DNA of 64,000 bases from Nitrosomonas oligotropha (GCF_900106555.1 NZ_FNOE01000002.1:1-64000), one strand, 5' to 3'; numbered from the stretch's first letter, positions 28,940 to 37,764 are shown. The notes: a model not told the origin generated them from the sequence alone. A program made the numbers and translations.

Positions 28940-29996
28940 TCAACCAGAAAATAAGGCTCCGGATATCGACCGGGGATTACGGGTTCAATATAGCGCCGCC
29001 AAACGAGCCGGTAGGCCGTGGCGCTGGTATTTGATTATTGCCATTTCTAGCCTCCCGGTGGTGTATTTGCTCGGGACGATTATTTGGGACACGATCAGCA
29101 TTGAGGCCAATGGCCGCATCCGGGTGCCTAGCTTTACCGTGCGTACCGCTGTGGATGGCTATGTTGAGCAGCTTTTTGTCGAGCCGTTGCAGACAGTTTC
29201 CGAAGGTGCGCCGTTAGCTGAACTGGTGAATGCCGCATTGCTGGATAGCCGTGACCGGCTGCAGGTGGAGCTGGATGGGCTGAAACAGGAAAGGCACAAG
29301 ATGTTGCTGCAAGCCGATGATTCCAGAACAAGCTCGGTTCAGTTGTTGAAATTCGCGCACGAACAGAAGCATTTCGCATCCCAACGCTTGAGTCAGTATG
29401 AGACCTTGTACAAACAGGGCGCCGCAACACAAGCTGAAATTGCGCTGGCACGAAGTCAGTTAAACTCGGCGCTGGAAAATCTGGTGGCGCTGGAGAAAGC
29501 GCAACGCCAGGAACGTGACCGGATGTATAGCCAGGAACAAGGCCAGTCTCCGGAAATGCGCATGCTTTCAAACCGGATCAATCAGCTGCAACTCGAATTT
29601 GATAAAACTCAGGATCAAGTCCTGCAGTTAAGCCTGTTTGCGCCATCGGGCAGCGGCATGGTGACAGAGGTGTTCACGCAACCCGGAGAGTTTCTGGGGC
29701 GTGGCCAAGCCTTGCTTGAGATCATATTTCCCGAGAAAGTGCATATCGATGCATTCATTCCGCCAAAATACCAGGACTATGCCGTAGTGGGGCAAATGGT
29801 CACGGTCAAATTCCCTAACGGAGAAAAAGCCGAAGCAAAAATAATTTCCGTCCCCGGTGTGATGCAGAAGTCTACGACGGCTGAAATTAACCCGCTGGAA
29901 ACGGTCCGTTTTGCAATTTTGGCGCAATTGGAATTTGTCGGAAACGTGAAAAACCGGTTAATCAATGGCATGCCGGTTACGATCTATTTACACTGA
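28923..29996 (+). CDS. HlyD-type membrane-fusion adaptor of the polysaccharide system
   Basis: 357 residues, overlapping the previous gene by 17 bases. A short cytoplasmic N-terminus, one membrane helix (about 36-58), a lipoyl half-motif (VRTAVDGYVEQLFVEPLQTV), a coiled-coil hairpin (about 110-225), the second lipoyl half (LFAPSGSGMVTEVFTQPGEFL) and a beta-barrel domain complete the HlyD/EmrA plan. It should bridge the inner-membrane synthase and the TolC-like channel across the periplasm. Last gene of the operon; no ABC transporter is encoded nearby, so the synthase itself probably drives export. Confidence 0.88.
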   Translation: MKIHFNQPENKAPDIDRGLRVQYSAAKRAGRPWRWYLIIAISSLPVVYLLGTIIWDTISIEANGRIRVPSFTVRTAVDGYVEQLFVEPLQTVSEGAPLAELVNAALLDSRDRLQVELDGLKQERHKMLLQADDSRTSSVQLLKFAHEQKHFASQRLSQYETLYKQGAATQAEIALARSQLNSALENLVALEKAQRQERDRMYSQEQGQSPEMRMLSNRINQLQLEFDKTQDQVLQLSLFAPSGSGMVTEVFTQPGEFLGRGQALLEIIFPEKVHIDAFIPPKYQDYAVVGQMVTVKFPNGEKAEAKIISVPGVMQKSTTAEINPLETVRFAILAQLEFVGNVKNRLINGMPVTIYLH

Positions 29997-30109
29997 CAAA
30001 CCAGTTGGCCAAAATGCGCTACATTCCGGAAATAGGCCATCAGCCGGTTTCATGATCCGCCAAGAATTTACTCCGCCTCTTGAGGTATCATCTTCTTTAC
30101 CCTGAGCAA

Positions 30110-30240
30110 TTTTGATTTATCCACATTTTTTGTGGATAACATTGTGTATAAGATTTATTTTCGATCATTAACTTAATGGACGCTAAAGAGAATTTTCCCT
30201 CTGCCTAATAACTTAACACTTTAATTATGTATTATGTATC
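30110..30240 (+). repeat. Dispersed repeat with inverted DnaA-box pair, copy 4 (short)
   Basis: TTATCCACA (30117-30125) and TGTGGATAA (30131-30139) form a perfect inverted pair around a T-rich centre. Then CTAAAGAGAATTTTCC and CTTAACACTTTAATTATG follow in the same order as in copies 1-3. It occupies the middle of the 29997-30414 gap; the hairpin may also end the upstream operon. Confidence 0.65.
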
Positions 30241-30414
30241 ATCCGGTTACAAACACTTTCTTTTTCTATATATCAGCCGCTATGTTTTGTATGGCGTGTT
30301 AACATTGGCTGCTGTGTGCTTTGGATAAGCGGATCATTGATACAACTGGCATTCGCAAGTTTGCTTTCCTCTCTTAAGCTGTTCAATCGGGTGTTCTGAA
30401 ATTTTTACAATGTT

Positions 30415-32268
30415 ATGCTGAATATTCAGTCTGTGACTTATCTGCAAGGCGGCGTTCTGCTGCTGGAAAATTGCCATTTGCAGATTTTTGCCAATCAGCG
30501 TGTTGGTTTGGTCGGTAAAAACGGGTGCGGGAAATCCACTTTGTTCCGTTTGATCCGAGCAGTGATCAAGCCGGATAACGGCGAAGTCAGTTTGCAATCG
30601 GGCAAAACCGTTGCGTTCGTTGAACAGGAGATCGTTAACTCGGCGCAGTCTGCCATTGAATTTGTACTGGATGGTGACGTGGAATTGCACCGGTTGGACA
30701 AAATTCTGGCTCAGGCTGAGCACGATGCCGCCTGGTTTGAAGCGCAGCAGCGCTATGAAGCCATTGACGGCTATACCGCGCGCGCGCGGGCGGCGCAGCT
30801 ATTGAGCGGATTGGGTTTTGCCAACGCCGCGCTGGAGCAACCGGTTGATCATTTCTCGGGCGGCTGGCGGATGCGCTTGAATCTGGCGCGCGCCTTGATG
30901 CACCGTGCAGATTTGTTGTTGCTCGATGAACCGACCAATCACCTGGATCTGGAAGCGATTCTTTGGCTGGAGCAATATCTGGCGCGCTATCCGGGCAGTT
31001 TGATCGTGGTATCGCATGATCGTGAATTTTTGAATGCGTGCGTCAATCGCATTGCGCATATCAATGACCGGAAAATCGACAGTTATAGCGGCAATTATGA
31101 TGATTTCGAGCGCGCACGCGCCGAGCGTCTATTGCAACATAACCAGGCTTTGCAGCAACAACAAAGACAAATTGCGCACATGGAGGACTTTGTGCGGCGC
31201 TTCCGCGCCAAGGCTACCAAAGCCAAACAAGCGCAAAGCCGCATTAAGGCGCTGGAACGCTTGACGCGTCTGGCGCCGTTGTCTGTGGAAGATGGTCACT
31301 ACGAGCTGCAAATTGAAGCGCCGGAACGCAGTCCTGATGTGTTGCTGCGCGCACAAGACATGAGCTTTGGTTACGGCGATCATTTACTGTTTCAGCATGT
31401 TCATCTGATCTTGCAGGCAGGTGCACGGATTGCATTGCTGGGACCGAACGGGGCGGGAAAGTCGACCTTGATCAAACTGCTGACTGGAGAAATTCAACCG
31501 GTAACCGGTTCATTGGAGTGGGCGCAAAATATCCGTATCGGTTACTTTGCGCAGCATCAGCTGGAAAATCTCGATGGTAAGGCAACGCCTTTGCAGCATA
31601 TGCAGAAACTGGCGCCGGCGCAAACCGAACTGGATTTGCGGAAATTTCTGGGGCGGTTTGGGCTTGGCGGAGATGGTGAGGATCGCCCGGTCGCCAGTTT
31701 TTCCGGAGGCGAAAAGAGCCGTCTGGCGCTGGCTTTATTGGCCTGGCAAAAACCGCATTTGCTGTTATTGGATGAACCGACCAATCATCTGGATCTGGAT
31801 ATGCGCGATGCGCTTACGTTAGCGCTGGAAGCCTATAGCGGCGCCGTGGTGCTGGTTTCGCACGATCGCAGCCTGGTGCGTGCGGTGGCGGATGAATTGT
31901 GGCTGGTGGCTGATGGTAAAGCACAGCTGCTCGATGGCGATCTGGAGGATTACAAAAGCTGGATAGAAGCGCGCCGTTCCAGTGAAGCCGCGGAATCAAA
32001 GCCAGTTTCGCAAAAAATGCAGCCCAAAACAGTAGCGAAACCGAACAAGAAGGCATTGCTGTCGAAACAAGCAAAACTCGAAGCAACTTTGGCGTCCGCG
32101 CAGAGAGAATTGACCGAATCGAACCGCCGTTTAGCGGATCCGGCGACGTATACGAGCTGTCCGCGCGAGGAAATTGACCGACTCAGCGCCCTTCATGCGG
32201 CACTCGAGGAAAAAGTAGCTGAACTCGAAGAAAACTGGCTGGAACTAGAAATGGCGATGGAAGAGTGA
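30415..32268 (+). CDS. yheS: ABC-F ATPase, YheS type
   Basis: 617 residues with two ABC ATPase domains: Walker A GKNGCGKST and GPNGAGKST, signatures FSGGWRMRL and FSGGEKSRL, and Walker B LLLDEPTNHLDL twice. The linker between domains contains the P-site tRNA interaction motif region with RRFRAKATKAKQAQSRIKALE, typical of YheS. The C-terminal 75 residues form a charged coiled coil. There are no membrane segments. ABC-F proteins act on ribosomes rather than in transport; YheS is linked to relief of translation stalls. Confidence 0.92.
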   Translation: MLNIQSVTYLQGGVLLLENCHLQIFANQRVGLVGKNGCGKSTLFRLIRAVIKPDNGEVSLQSGKTVAFVEQEIVNSAQSAIEFVLDGDVELHRLDKILAQAEHDAAWFEAQQRYEAIDGYTARARAAQLLSGLGFANAALEQPVDHFSGGWRMRLNLARALMHRADLLLLDEPTNHLDLEAILWLEQYLARYPGSLIVVSHDREFLNACVNRIAHINDRKIDSYSGNYDDFERARAERLLQHNQALQQQQRQIAHMEDFVRRFRAKATKAKQAQSRIKALERLTRLAPLSVEDGHYELQIEAPERSPDVLLRAQDMSFGYGDHLLFQHVHLILQAGARIALLGPNGAGKSTLIKLLTGEIQPVTGSLEWAQNIRIGYFAQHQLENLDGKATPLQHMQKLAPAQTELDLRKFLGRFGLGGDGEDRPVASFSGGEKSRLALALLAWQKPHLLLLDEPTNHLDLDMRDALTLALEAYSGAVVLVSHDRSLVRAVADELWLVADGKAQLLDGDLEDYKSWIEARRSSEAAESKPVSQKMQPKTVAKPNKKALLSKQAKLEATLASAQRELTESNRRLADPATYTSCPREEIDRLSALHAALEEKVAELEENWLELEMAMEE

Positions 32269-32310
32269 AATATGGAGTTGGGGTTGTTCCGGTTTTACTT
32301 TTCCAGGAAT

Positions 32311-32460
32311 GCCTCTGCCGATCAGCTCACCGCTTTGCAGCTGAATACATCAATGATCGCGGCTGGTGCAGGAACTCTGCCCAAGTGGGAATGTAGGTCA
32401 TATCCGCAACCCGTATCCAGTTTTTACGAGCGCCCTTACGTTTCCTGTATTCCTCATTTA
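32311..32460 (-). pseudogene. Fragment of an IS3-family transposase (orfB), frameshifted
   Basis: Read on the minus strand, about 50 codons give RKNWIRVADMTYIPTWAEFL, matching the DDE-domain start (TDITYIPT..G.LYLA) of IS3-family transposases. The match then continues in another frame as IIDVFSCKAVS, matching the VIDVFSRKVVGW segment. One frameshift and missing flanks make it a dead remnant. No terminal inverted repeats found. Confidence 0.75.
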
Positions 32461-32876
32461 AGTTCTTTTTCCTTCAATTTATTGGGCTGCCTAAACCGAT
32501 TCTTACCAGCAACACGGAGGAGGCGAAGAAATTTTGGACATTCAAAATGGTTGGGTGCTTTGCAGACCGCTGCATGACGGAGTCCGTCGCGCATAGCGAT
32601 TAGTTCTTCGATTGTCCTATCCAACTCATCCGCCTTGGCTGAAAGCAACGCTCTATTGATGTCTGGCCCATCCGGAGTAAACATTTCAGCAATTTCATCT
32701 AGCGAGAATCCGGCGCTGCGTCCCAAAGATATCAAAGCCAGCCGCTCGATAACACTGGCGCTGAATAAACGGCGCAATCCATTCCGGCCATTTGACTGGA
32801 TCAATCCTTTTTCCTCATAAAATCGTAACGTTGAGGCGGGTAATCCGGATGCCTTTGCGACCTCGGTTATGTCCAT
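32454..32876 (-). CDS. MerR-family transcriptional regulator
   Basis: 140 residues with the MerR N-terminal winged helix-turn-helix (MDITEVAKASGLPASTLRFYEEKGLI, shown in part by its key ASTLRFYEEKGL), an RLFSASVIERL wing and a dimerisation helix. Two cysteines in the C-terminal region (CKAPNHFEC, about residues 107-115) could bind a metal or sense oxidation but do not match the SoxR iron-sulfur spacing. It diverges from the tpm operon, and a MerR-type promoter lies between them. The inducer is unknown; its 3' end touches the IS3 remnant. Confidence 0.88.
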   Translation of the reverse strand: MDITEVAKASGLPASTLRFYEEKGLIQSNGRNGLRRLFSASVIERLALISLGRSAGFSLDEIAEMFTPDGPDINRALLSAKADELDRTIEELIAMRDGLRHAAVCKAPNHFECPKFLRLLRVAGKNRFRQPNKLKEKELK

Positions 32877-32900
32877 TATTTCACCTGTTGCAATTAATGC

Positions 32901-32931
32901 TTGACTTCAAGTCGACTTGAGCCTTTATCCT
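32901..32931 (+). promoter_or_regulatory. MerR-type promoter/operator of the tpm operon
   Basis: TTGACT (32901-32906) and TATCCT (32926-32931) are separated by 19 bp, the overlong spacer typical of MerR-activated promoters. A perfect 14-bp palindrome TCAAGTCGACTTGA (32907-32920) fills the spacer. It lies 24 bp upstream of the merR start and 84 bp before tpm, as expected for a regulator that twists its own divergent promoter region. Confidence 0.8.
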
Positions 32932-33014
32932 AGCTCAGTACACTATTTAGTACAACACGTAAGTCATAAAGTTGATGGTTTTTTACTAATCTTTTAAGAA
33001 TTTAAGGGGATACT

Positions 33015-33662
33015 ATGGAAGCAAATTTTTGGCATCGGAAGTGGGAACAAGGTGAGATCGGTTTTCATGAAAGCGAGGCAAATCCATTTTTAGTAGCGCA
33101 CTTTGAAACATTAAATCTGCCAAAGGGCAGCCGTGTATTCCTGCCGTTGTGCGGCAAAACACGTGATGCGGCATGGTTACTTGCCCGCGGTTATCGAGTT
33201 ACTGGCGCGGAACTGAGCGAACTTGCCATTAACCAGTTGTTTGAAGAACTTGGCTTGGAGCCGGAGACCTCCAAAGCTGGGCAATTGGTTCGCTATCGTG
33301 CTGAAGATATCGATATATTTGCAGGTGATATTTTTGCTGTGTCTGCTGAATATATTGGACCCATAGGTGCGATATACGATCGCGCCGCTTTGGTTGCCTT
33401 GCCCGCGTGCGTAAGAGAACACTATACGTCACATCTGATGAACATAACCGGTACTGCACCGCAGTTGCTGATCACGTATGAATACGATCAGCTGCTCATG
33501 GAAGGTCCGCCGTTTTCAGTGAGCGAGTGCGAAGTAGAACAACACTATGGTGCTTCTTACCAACTGAAGTCTGTTGGAAGCAAGGATGTCGCGGGCGGAT
33601 TGAGAGGCACGGTTAAATCAACGGAAACCGCCTGGTTGCTCCAAAGAAATAAGGTGGATTGA
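33015..33662 (+). CDS. tpm: Thiopurine S-methyltransferase family protein
   Basis: 215 residues, the normal bacterial TPMT length. It shows the family N-terminus FWHRKWEQGEIGFHESEANP, the SAM-binding segment VFLPLCGKTRDAAWLL, GAELSELAI, and IYDRAALVALP. The enzyme methylates thiols; bacterial versions also methylate selenium and tellurium compounds, giving oxyanion tolerance. A GGGGAT ribosome site precedes ATG 33015. The next gene starts one base after its stop, so the permease is co-expressed, and both appear controlled by the divergent MerR protein. Confidence 0.92.
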   Translation: MEANFWHRKWEQGEIGFHESEANPFLVAHFETLNLPKGSRVFLPLCGKTRDAAWLLARGYRVTGAELSELAINQLFEELGLEPETSKAGQLVRYRAEDIDIFAGDIFAVSAEYIGPIGAIYDRAALVALPACVREHYTSHLMNITGTAPQLLITYEYDQLLMEGPPFSVSECEVEQHYGASYQLKSVGSKDVAGGLRGTVKSTETAWLLQRNKVD

Positions 33663-33663
33663 T

Positions 33664-34467
33664 ATGCCGGATATCGAATGGATATTGTTGTACCTTGTAT
33701 TGGGTGCCTTAGTTGGCTTTATGGCGGGTTTACTGGGGCTTGGTGGCGGTGGAATATTGGTTCCCTTGCTGACATCCATTTTTACTTACCAGGGTATCAG
33801 CGTAGATAATGCAATTCACTTGGCATTAGGGACGTCACTGGCCTGCATGATCATTTCTTCAACAGCAAGTATCTATGCACATGCTTCTCGAGGCGCCGTT
33901 GTGTGGCAGATGGCTGGCGGAATGGCGCCCGGGATAATTCTCGGCGCCTTTCTGTCTACACAAATAGCCGTCAACGTTAACTCAGCCTACATTGCTATAT
34001 TTTTTACATTGTTCATGGCATTTGTAGCGGGGCAAATGTTTTTTAATTGGCAACCGAAGCCCAGCTCAAAACCGGCAACCTTGAGCGGATTGATTGCGGC
34101 CGGAACCGGGATCGGATCGGTATCGGTTCTTGCCGCAGTGGGTGGCGGTTTTCTCGCCGTTGCCTACCTCGGCTATAAGAATGTGAACATAAAAAGCGCC
34201 ATTGGCACTTCAGCGGCAATCGGACTTTTCATTGCCATCACGGGTACCGTTGGCTACATGATCAGCGGATTGCTTGTCACATCAAGCAATCCCTATACCA
34301 TTGGATTCATTAATGTACCAGCATTCTTGATAATAGCGCTCGCTAGTACTATTGCGGCATCCTATGGCGTTCGCTGCTCTCATGGTTTGCCAAAAGCTTG
34401 TTTGAGAAAAATATTCGCTGTTATAGCGCTGATCTTGAGTATCAAGATGCTGATCTTTTGGTTTTGA
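33664..34467 (+). CDS. TauE/SafE-family permease
   Basis: 267 residues with about eight membrane helices and the duplicated glycine-rich motif of the family (GFMAGLLGLGGGGILVPLL near residue 20; GTGIGSVSVLAAVGGGFLAV near 160). TauE/SafE proteins export sulfite, sulfoacetate or other small sulfur anions. Coupled to a thiol/chalcogen methyltransferase it may export a sulfur or selenium compound; substrate is inference. Confidence 0.9.
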   Translation: MPDIEWILLYLVLGALVGFMAGLLGLGGGGILVPLLTSIFTYQGISVDNAIHLALGTSLACMIISSTASIYAHASRGAVVWQMAGGMAPGIILGAFLSTQIAVNVNSAYIAIFFTLFMAFVAGQMFFNWQPKPSSKPATLSGLIAAGTGIGSVSVLAAVGGGFLAVAYLGYKNVNIKSAIGTSAAIGLFIAITGTVGYMISGLLVTSSNPYTIGFINVPAFLIIALASTIAASYGVRCSHGLPKACLRKIFAVIALILSIKMLIFWF

Positions 34468-34494
34468 TTCTCACCTCAATCGGGATCAGTCCGT

Positions 34495-34818
34495 TTAAAC
34501 CTGCATGTTCATGATTTCTTGATAGGCAGTCACCAGCTTGTTGCGGACTTGAACCATGGATTGGAAGGATACGTTGGCTTTCTGTAACGAGATCATCACT
34601 TCATGCAAATCGACATTCGATTGGTCGCTGACAAATTGTTCGCTCAGCTTGTCCGCGCTCATTTGCGCCTGATTGACCTGATTGACGGCCGTTTTTAGTT
34701 TCTCGCTGAAATCAACGCCTGTAACTTCATACGCACCCGATAGTTTTTTTACACCGGAAGCCAGTGCCGACGTTGCCTGCAGCTGCTGCAAGATGTTATC
34801 AATTCCGGCTTTGTCCAT
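34495..34818 (-). CDS. fliE: Flagellar hook-basal body complex protein FliE
   Basis: FliE, 107 residues. The C-terminal half ([23 protein letters not shown], key part LQKANVSFQ and [13 protein letters not shown]) is diagnostic. FliE joins the MS ring to the proximal rod and is exported by the flagellar type III apparatus. Here it lies on the minus strand 97 bp downstream of the flrC-like gene, separated from fliF by the regulators, rather than directly ahead of fliF as in many genomes. Confidence 0.95.
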   Translation of the reverse strand: MDKAGIDNILQQLQATSALASGVKKLSGAYEVTGVDFSEKLKTAVNQVNQAQMSADKLSEQFVSDQSNVDLHEVMISLQKANVSFQSMVQVRNKLVTAYQEIMNMQV

Positions 34819-34915
34819 GATTCACTCCAACATAAAGTTTTTTAAGTATCGCGTAAAAAATCATAAAATTCAAATGATCTTAGTCAGCTACTATCGGTAG
34901 AAGCTGGGGTTTTAA

Positions 34916-36229
34916 TTAGCTGGACATTCGGTATTGCTGCAATTTATACCGTAGTGTCCGTTCGGAAATCCCTAGCTTCTTTACGGCCAGTTTGCGGGAA
35001 CCATTAACGGCTGCCAAAGTTTCCAGAATATGTTTACGCTCAAGCGTTTTCATATCTTCAGAAGATGATTCCTGATCAATAGATTCTTCGGCTTGGACTG
35101 GATTCGCTTGCGGCAAATGGAGATGCTCGGTGTCAATGATGTTATCCGCTGCCAGAATCATGGCGCGTTGCATGACATTTTCCAATTCTCTGACATTGCC
35201 CGGCCAGGTATAGTGCGTTAGTGTGTTGATTGCAGTTTGCGTCATTGTGCAGGGCGGTTGCGCCGAACTTGCTGCTGCTTCCGCAAGTACGCGCTGTGCC
35301 AGAGGCTCGATATCCAATGGCCGTTGACGCAGCGACGGGATTTCGATGGGAAATACATTGAGGCGGTAATACAAATCCTCACGGAACCGGCCGCTTTTGA
35401 CCATCGCCATCATGTCGCGATTGGAAGTCGCCAGAACACGGATGTCCAATTTGATTGTTTTATGCCCGCCGACGCGCTCCACTTCTCTTTCCTGCAGGAC
35501 GCGCAGCAATTTGGCTTGCAGTTCCAGCGGCATTTCGGAAATTTCATCCAGCAGCAATGTGCCGCCTTGCGCTTGTTCAAACTTTCCGGGCTGAGCCTGT
35601 GCCGCGCCGGTAAAAGCACCTTTTTCATAACCGAATAGAGTCGCTTCCAGCAGATTTTCCGGAATTGCCGCGCAATTGATCGCGACAAAGGGTTTTGCCG
35701 CGCGCAGTGAATGTTGATGAATAAAACGCGCGATGACTTCCTTGCCACAACCGCTTTCACCCGTCAGCATGACAGTTGCGGGTGATTGCGCCACCCGCTT
35801 GGCCAAGGATAGCAATGCCCGTGTCCGTGGATCCTTGGCGACGACGTTGTCATCCTGTTCTGGTTCGGATAAAGCGTGGCGCTTGATATGCGCCAGTAAA
35901 TTGTCCGGGTCGAACGGTTTCAGCAAATAATCGCATGCGCCTGTCTGCATCGCGGCGACCGCTTTTTCCACATCGCCATAAGCTGTCATCAGCAATACCG
36001 GTAGTTCCGGGTTAAATGCCTTGATTTTTTTTAATAATGCGAACCCGTCAACAGGTTTCATTTGCACATCGCTGACGACCATCCCTACCTGGGATTCTTG
36101 CAGAGTAGCCATGGCAGTATTGCCGTTCGAAGCGGGCAATGCCGAATAACCGGCCAATTTCATCGTGGTGCAGATCGCTTCCAGCAAATCCTGATCGTCT
36201 TCCACCACCAAAATGGGTAGTGCTTTCAT
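34916..36229 (-). CDS. flrC: Sigma-54-dependent flagellar response regulator (FlrC/FleR type)
   Basis: 437 residues: receiver domain (1-115, phosphorylatable Asp in VVSDVQM), AAA+ domain with Walker A GESGCGKEV, the sigma-54 contact loop GAFTGA and Walker B GGTLLLDEI, and a Fis-type helix-turn-helix (AVKKLGISERTLRYKL). It activates RNA polymerase with sigma-54 at class III flagellar genes. It overlaps the histidine kinase gene by four bases. The symbol is by analogy with Vibrio FlrC / Pseudomonas FleR; orthology was not tested. Confidence 0.9.
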   Translation of the reverse strand: MKALPILVVEDDQDLLEAICTTMKLAGYSALPASNGNTAMATLQESQVGMVVSDVQMKPVDGFALLKKIKAFNPELPVLLMTAYGDVEKAVAAMQTGACDYLLKPFDPDNLLAHIKRHALSEPEQDDNVVAKDPRTRALLSLAKRVAQSPATVMLTGESGCGKEVIARFIHQHSLRAAKPFVAINCAAIPENLLEATLFGYEKGAFTGAAQAQPGKFEQAQGGTLLLDEISEMPLELQAKLLRVLQEREVERVGGHKTIKLDIRVLATSNRDMMAMVKSGRFREDLYYRLNVFPIEIPSLRQRPLDIEPLAQRVLAEAAASSAQPPCTMTQTAINTLTHYTWPGNVRELENVMQRAMILAADNIIDTEHLHLPQANPVQAEESIDQESSSEDMKTLERKHILETLAAVNGSRKLAVKKLGISERTLRYKLQQYRMSS

Positions 36230-37422
36230 GATTGATCTCCTCTATTTCTTGGCAGCCGTATCATAAATTCGGTTCCCTCACCCGGCGCTGAATGGATTGT
36301 CACGTTACCGCCCATGGACTCAATGACACCGCGGACGATGGCTAAACCCAGCCCCGTGCCTTCCGCACGCGTGGTGAAGAAGGGTTCGAATAATCTTTCT
36401 TGCAGCGCCGCGTCGATGCCCGGTCCATCGTCCTGAACACTCAGGATGATATGCTTTTCTTCCAGCCGGCTAGTCAGCATGATTCGTCCGCCTGGGGACG
36501 AGACTTGCATGGCGTTTTCCAGCAGATTGATCATGGCGCCGCATAATGCTTGACGATCTGTAATCATTGCTTCCCCCGCGCTCTGATCATTGACGGTGAA
36601 TTGCAAATTTCTCTGTACGATGTGCGGCTCGACCACTTGACGCAGCTCAGCCAGCAAATCGTTGATGACGACTTTTTCGCGCCGCCTTGCTTCACCTTTT
36701 ACAAAACGGAGCATGTCCTTTGTTAAACGTTCTAGATGATGCAGCCGCTCAATGGTTTTGGTTGCGAATTTGTGCCGCTCGACGGGCGTCAAGGCATCGC
36801 TTCCCAGGTGATTGGCATAAAGCAATGCGGTCGAAAGCGGGGTGCGCAGCTGGTGCGCAAGATTGGCCGCCATCTCGCCCATGGAAGTCAGGCGCTGATT
36901 ACGCCGGATCTGCTCCTGCATGGCATAGGCTTCGGTGATGTCGTTGACCAGCAAAATCTGTCTGCCTGCTAAATCGGTGGCGCTGCTCTCGATGCGGATG
37001 CGCCGTTGCTCCACCGTTTGCTGCCGTTCCAGCAGCCATTCGTTAGTGATCGCAGTGGGCACTAAGCGTTCTTGAGCGACGCGTTGCCAATTTGATCCGA
37101 CCAGCGATTCGCCGAGAATGGCGATAGCAGCCGGATTTACCTGCTCAATACGCTCTTGCGCATCGAGCGCAATTACCCCGCCCGGTAGAGCATTTAATAA
37201 CAGACTTAACTGCTGCGACAGGTTTTCTTTCGCGATTAGCTGCTTGTGCAATTCGCCATTAGCAAGTGCCAATTCACGCGTCAGTTGTGCCACCTGATGT
37301 TGTAAATCCTGATAGACGCCGGACAGCTGTTCCGATGCTTCATTAAAGGCTGCAAACGCCAGCTTGAGCTGTTCCTGGTCCGCCTGTATCGGTTTAATTT
37401 TACTGACGTTTTTGGTCTGCAC
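36226..37422 (-). CDS. flrB: Flagellar sensor histidine kinase (FlrB/FleS type)
   Basis: 398 residues without membrane helices. An N-terminal coiled coil (about 15-75), a PAS domain (about 75-180, LNALPGGVIALDAQERIEQVN in part), a HisKA domain with His in MAANLAHQLRTPLS, and an ATPase domain with N-box NLLENAMQV, DDGPGID and GLGLAI. Soluble PAS kinases of this type are partners of FlrC/FleR. First gene of the flrB-flrC(-fliE) minus-strand unit, divergent from fliF. Confidence 0.9.
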   Translation of the reverse strand: MQTKNVSKIKPIQADQEQLKLAFAAFNEASEQLSGVYQDLQHQVAQLTRELALANGELHKQLIAKENLSQQLSLLLNALPGGVIALDAQERIEQVNPAAIAILGESLVGSNWQRVAQERLVPTAITNEWLLERQQTVEQRRIRIESSATDLAGRQILLVNDITEAYAMQEQIRRNQRLTSMGEMAANLAHQLRTPLSTALLYANHLGSDALTPVERHKFATKTIERLHHLERLTKDMLRFVKGEARRREKVVINDLLAELRQVVEPHIVQRNLQFTVNDQSAGEAMITDRQALCGAMINLLENAMQVSSPGGRIMLTSRLEEKHIILSVQDDGPGIDAALQERLFEPFFTTRAEGTGLGLAIVRGVIESMGGNVTIHSAPGEGTEFMIRLPRNRGDQS

Positions 37423-37764
37423 GGGTTTGAATGACGATTGTTGGGAATGGTCAGTAGCTTACCACCGCACCCTGTTCCGATCATGTTGCGAATAGGGCAA
37501 GCAAACCTATTCTATTTAAGCATTCAGATTTTATAAGTTTATAGATAATCATCGCATCAATAGAAATCCATTCGCAGTGAATGAGGTTGATGTGCTTACG
37601 GCATGGCGATGGATAGATTAAACAGCGGCTTTGTAAATCGTATGTCTGGTGATTCTGATTGCGTAACAGTCAGTTTATTAATTGTAAAAAGAAATTTTAG
37701 GTTTGTCATTGACAATAAAGCGAAGATTGATCAATGGCTTGAAACTTGAGCAGGAGAATAGCGC
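37423..37764. promoter_or_regulatory. Divergent control region between flrB and fliF
   Basis: About 340 bp, AT-rich towards fliF. It must hold promoters in both directions. TTGACA at 37710 lies near fliF, but no matching -10 is clear. A GG-N11-GC sequence near 37648 resembles a sigma-54 site yet has one base too many. No gene is visible. Confidence 0.5.

Noticed and set aside
32272-32577. Plus-strand open frame of 101 codons after yheS
   Set aside because: It lies over a transposase remnant and the 3' end of merR on the other strand, and has no ribosome site.
37640-37665. Sigma-54 promoter for fliF
   Set aside because: The GG and GC elements are 11 bases apart instead of 10, so the match is not reliable.
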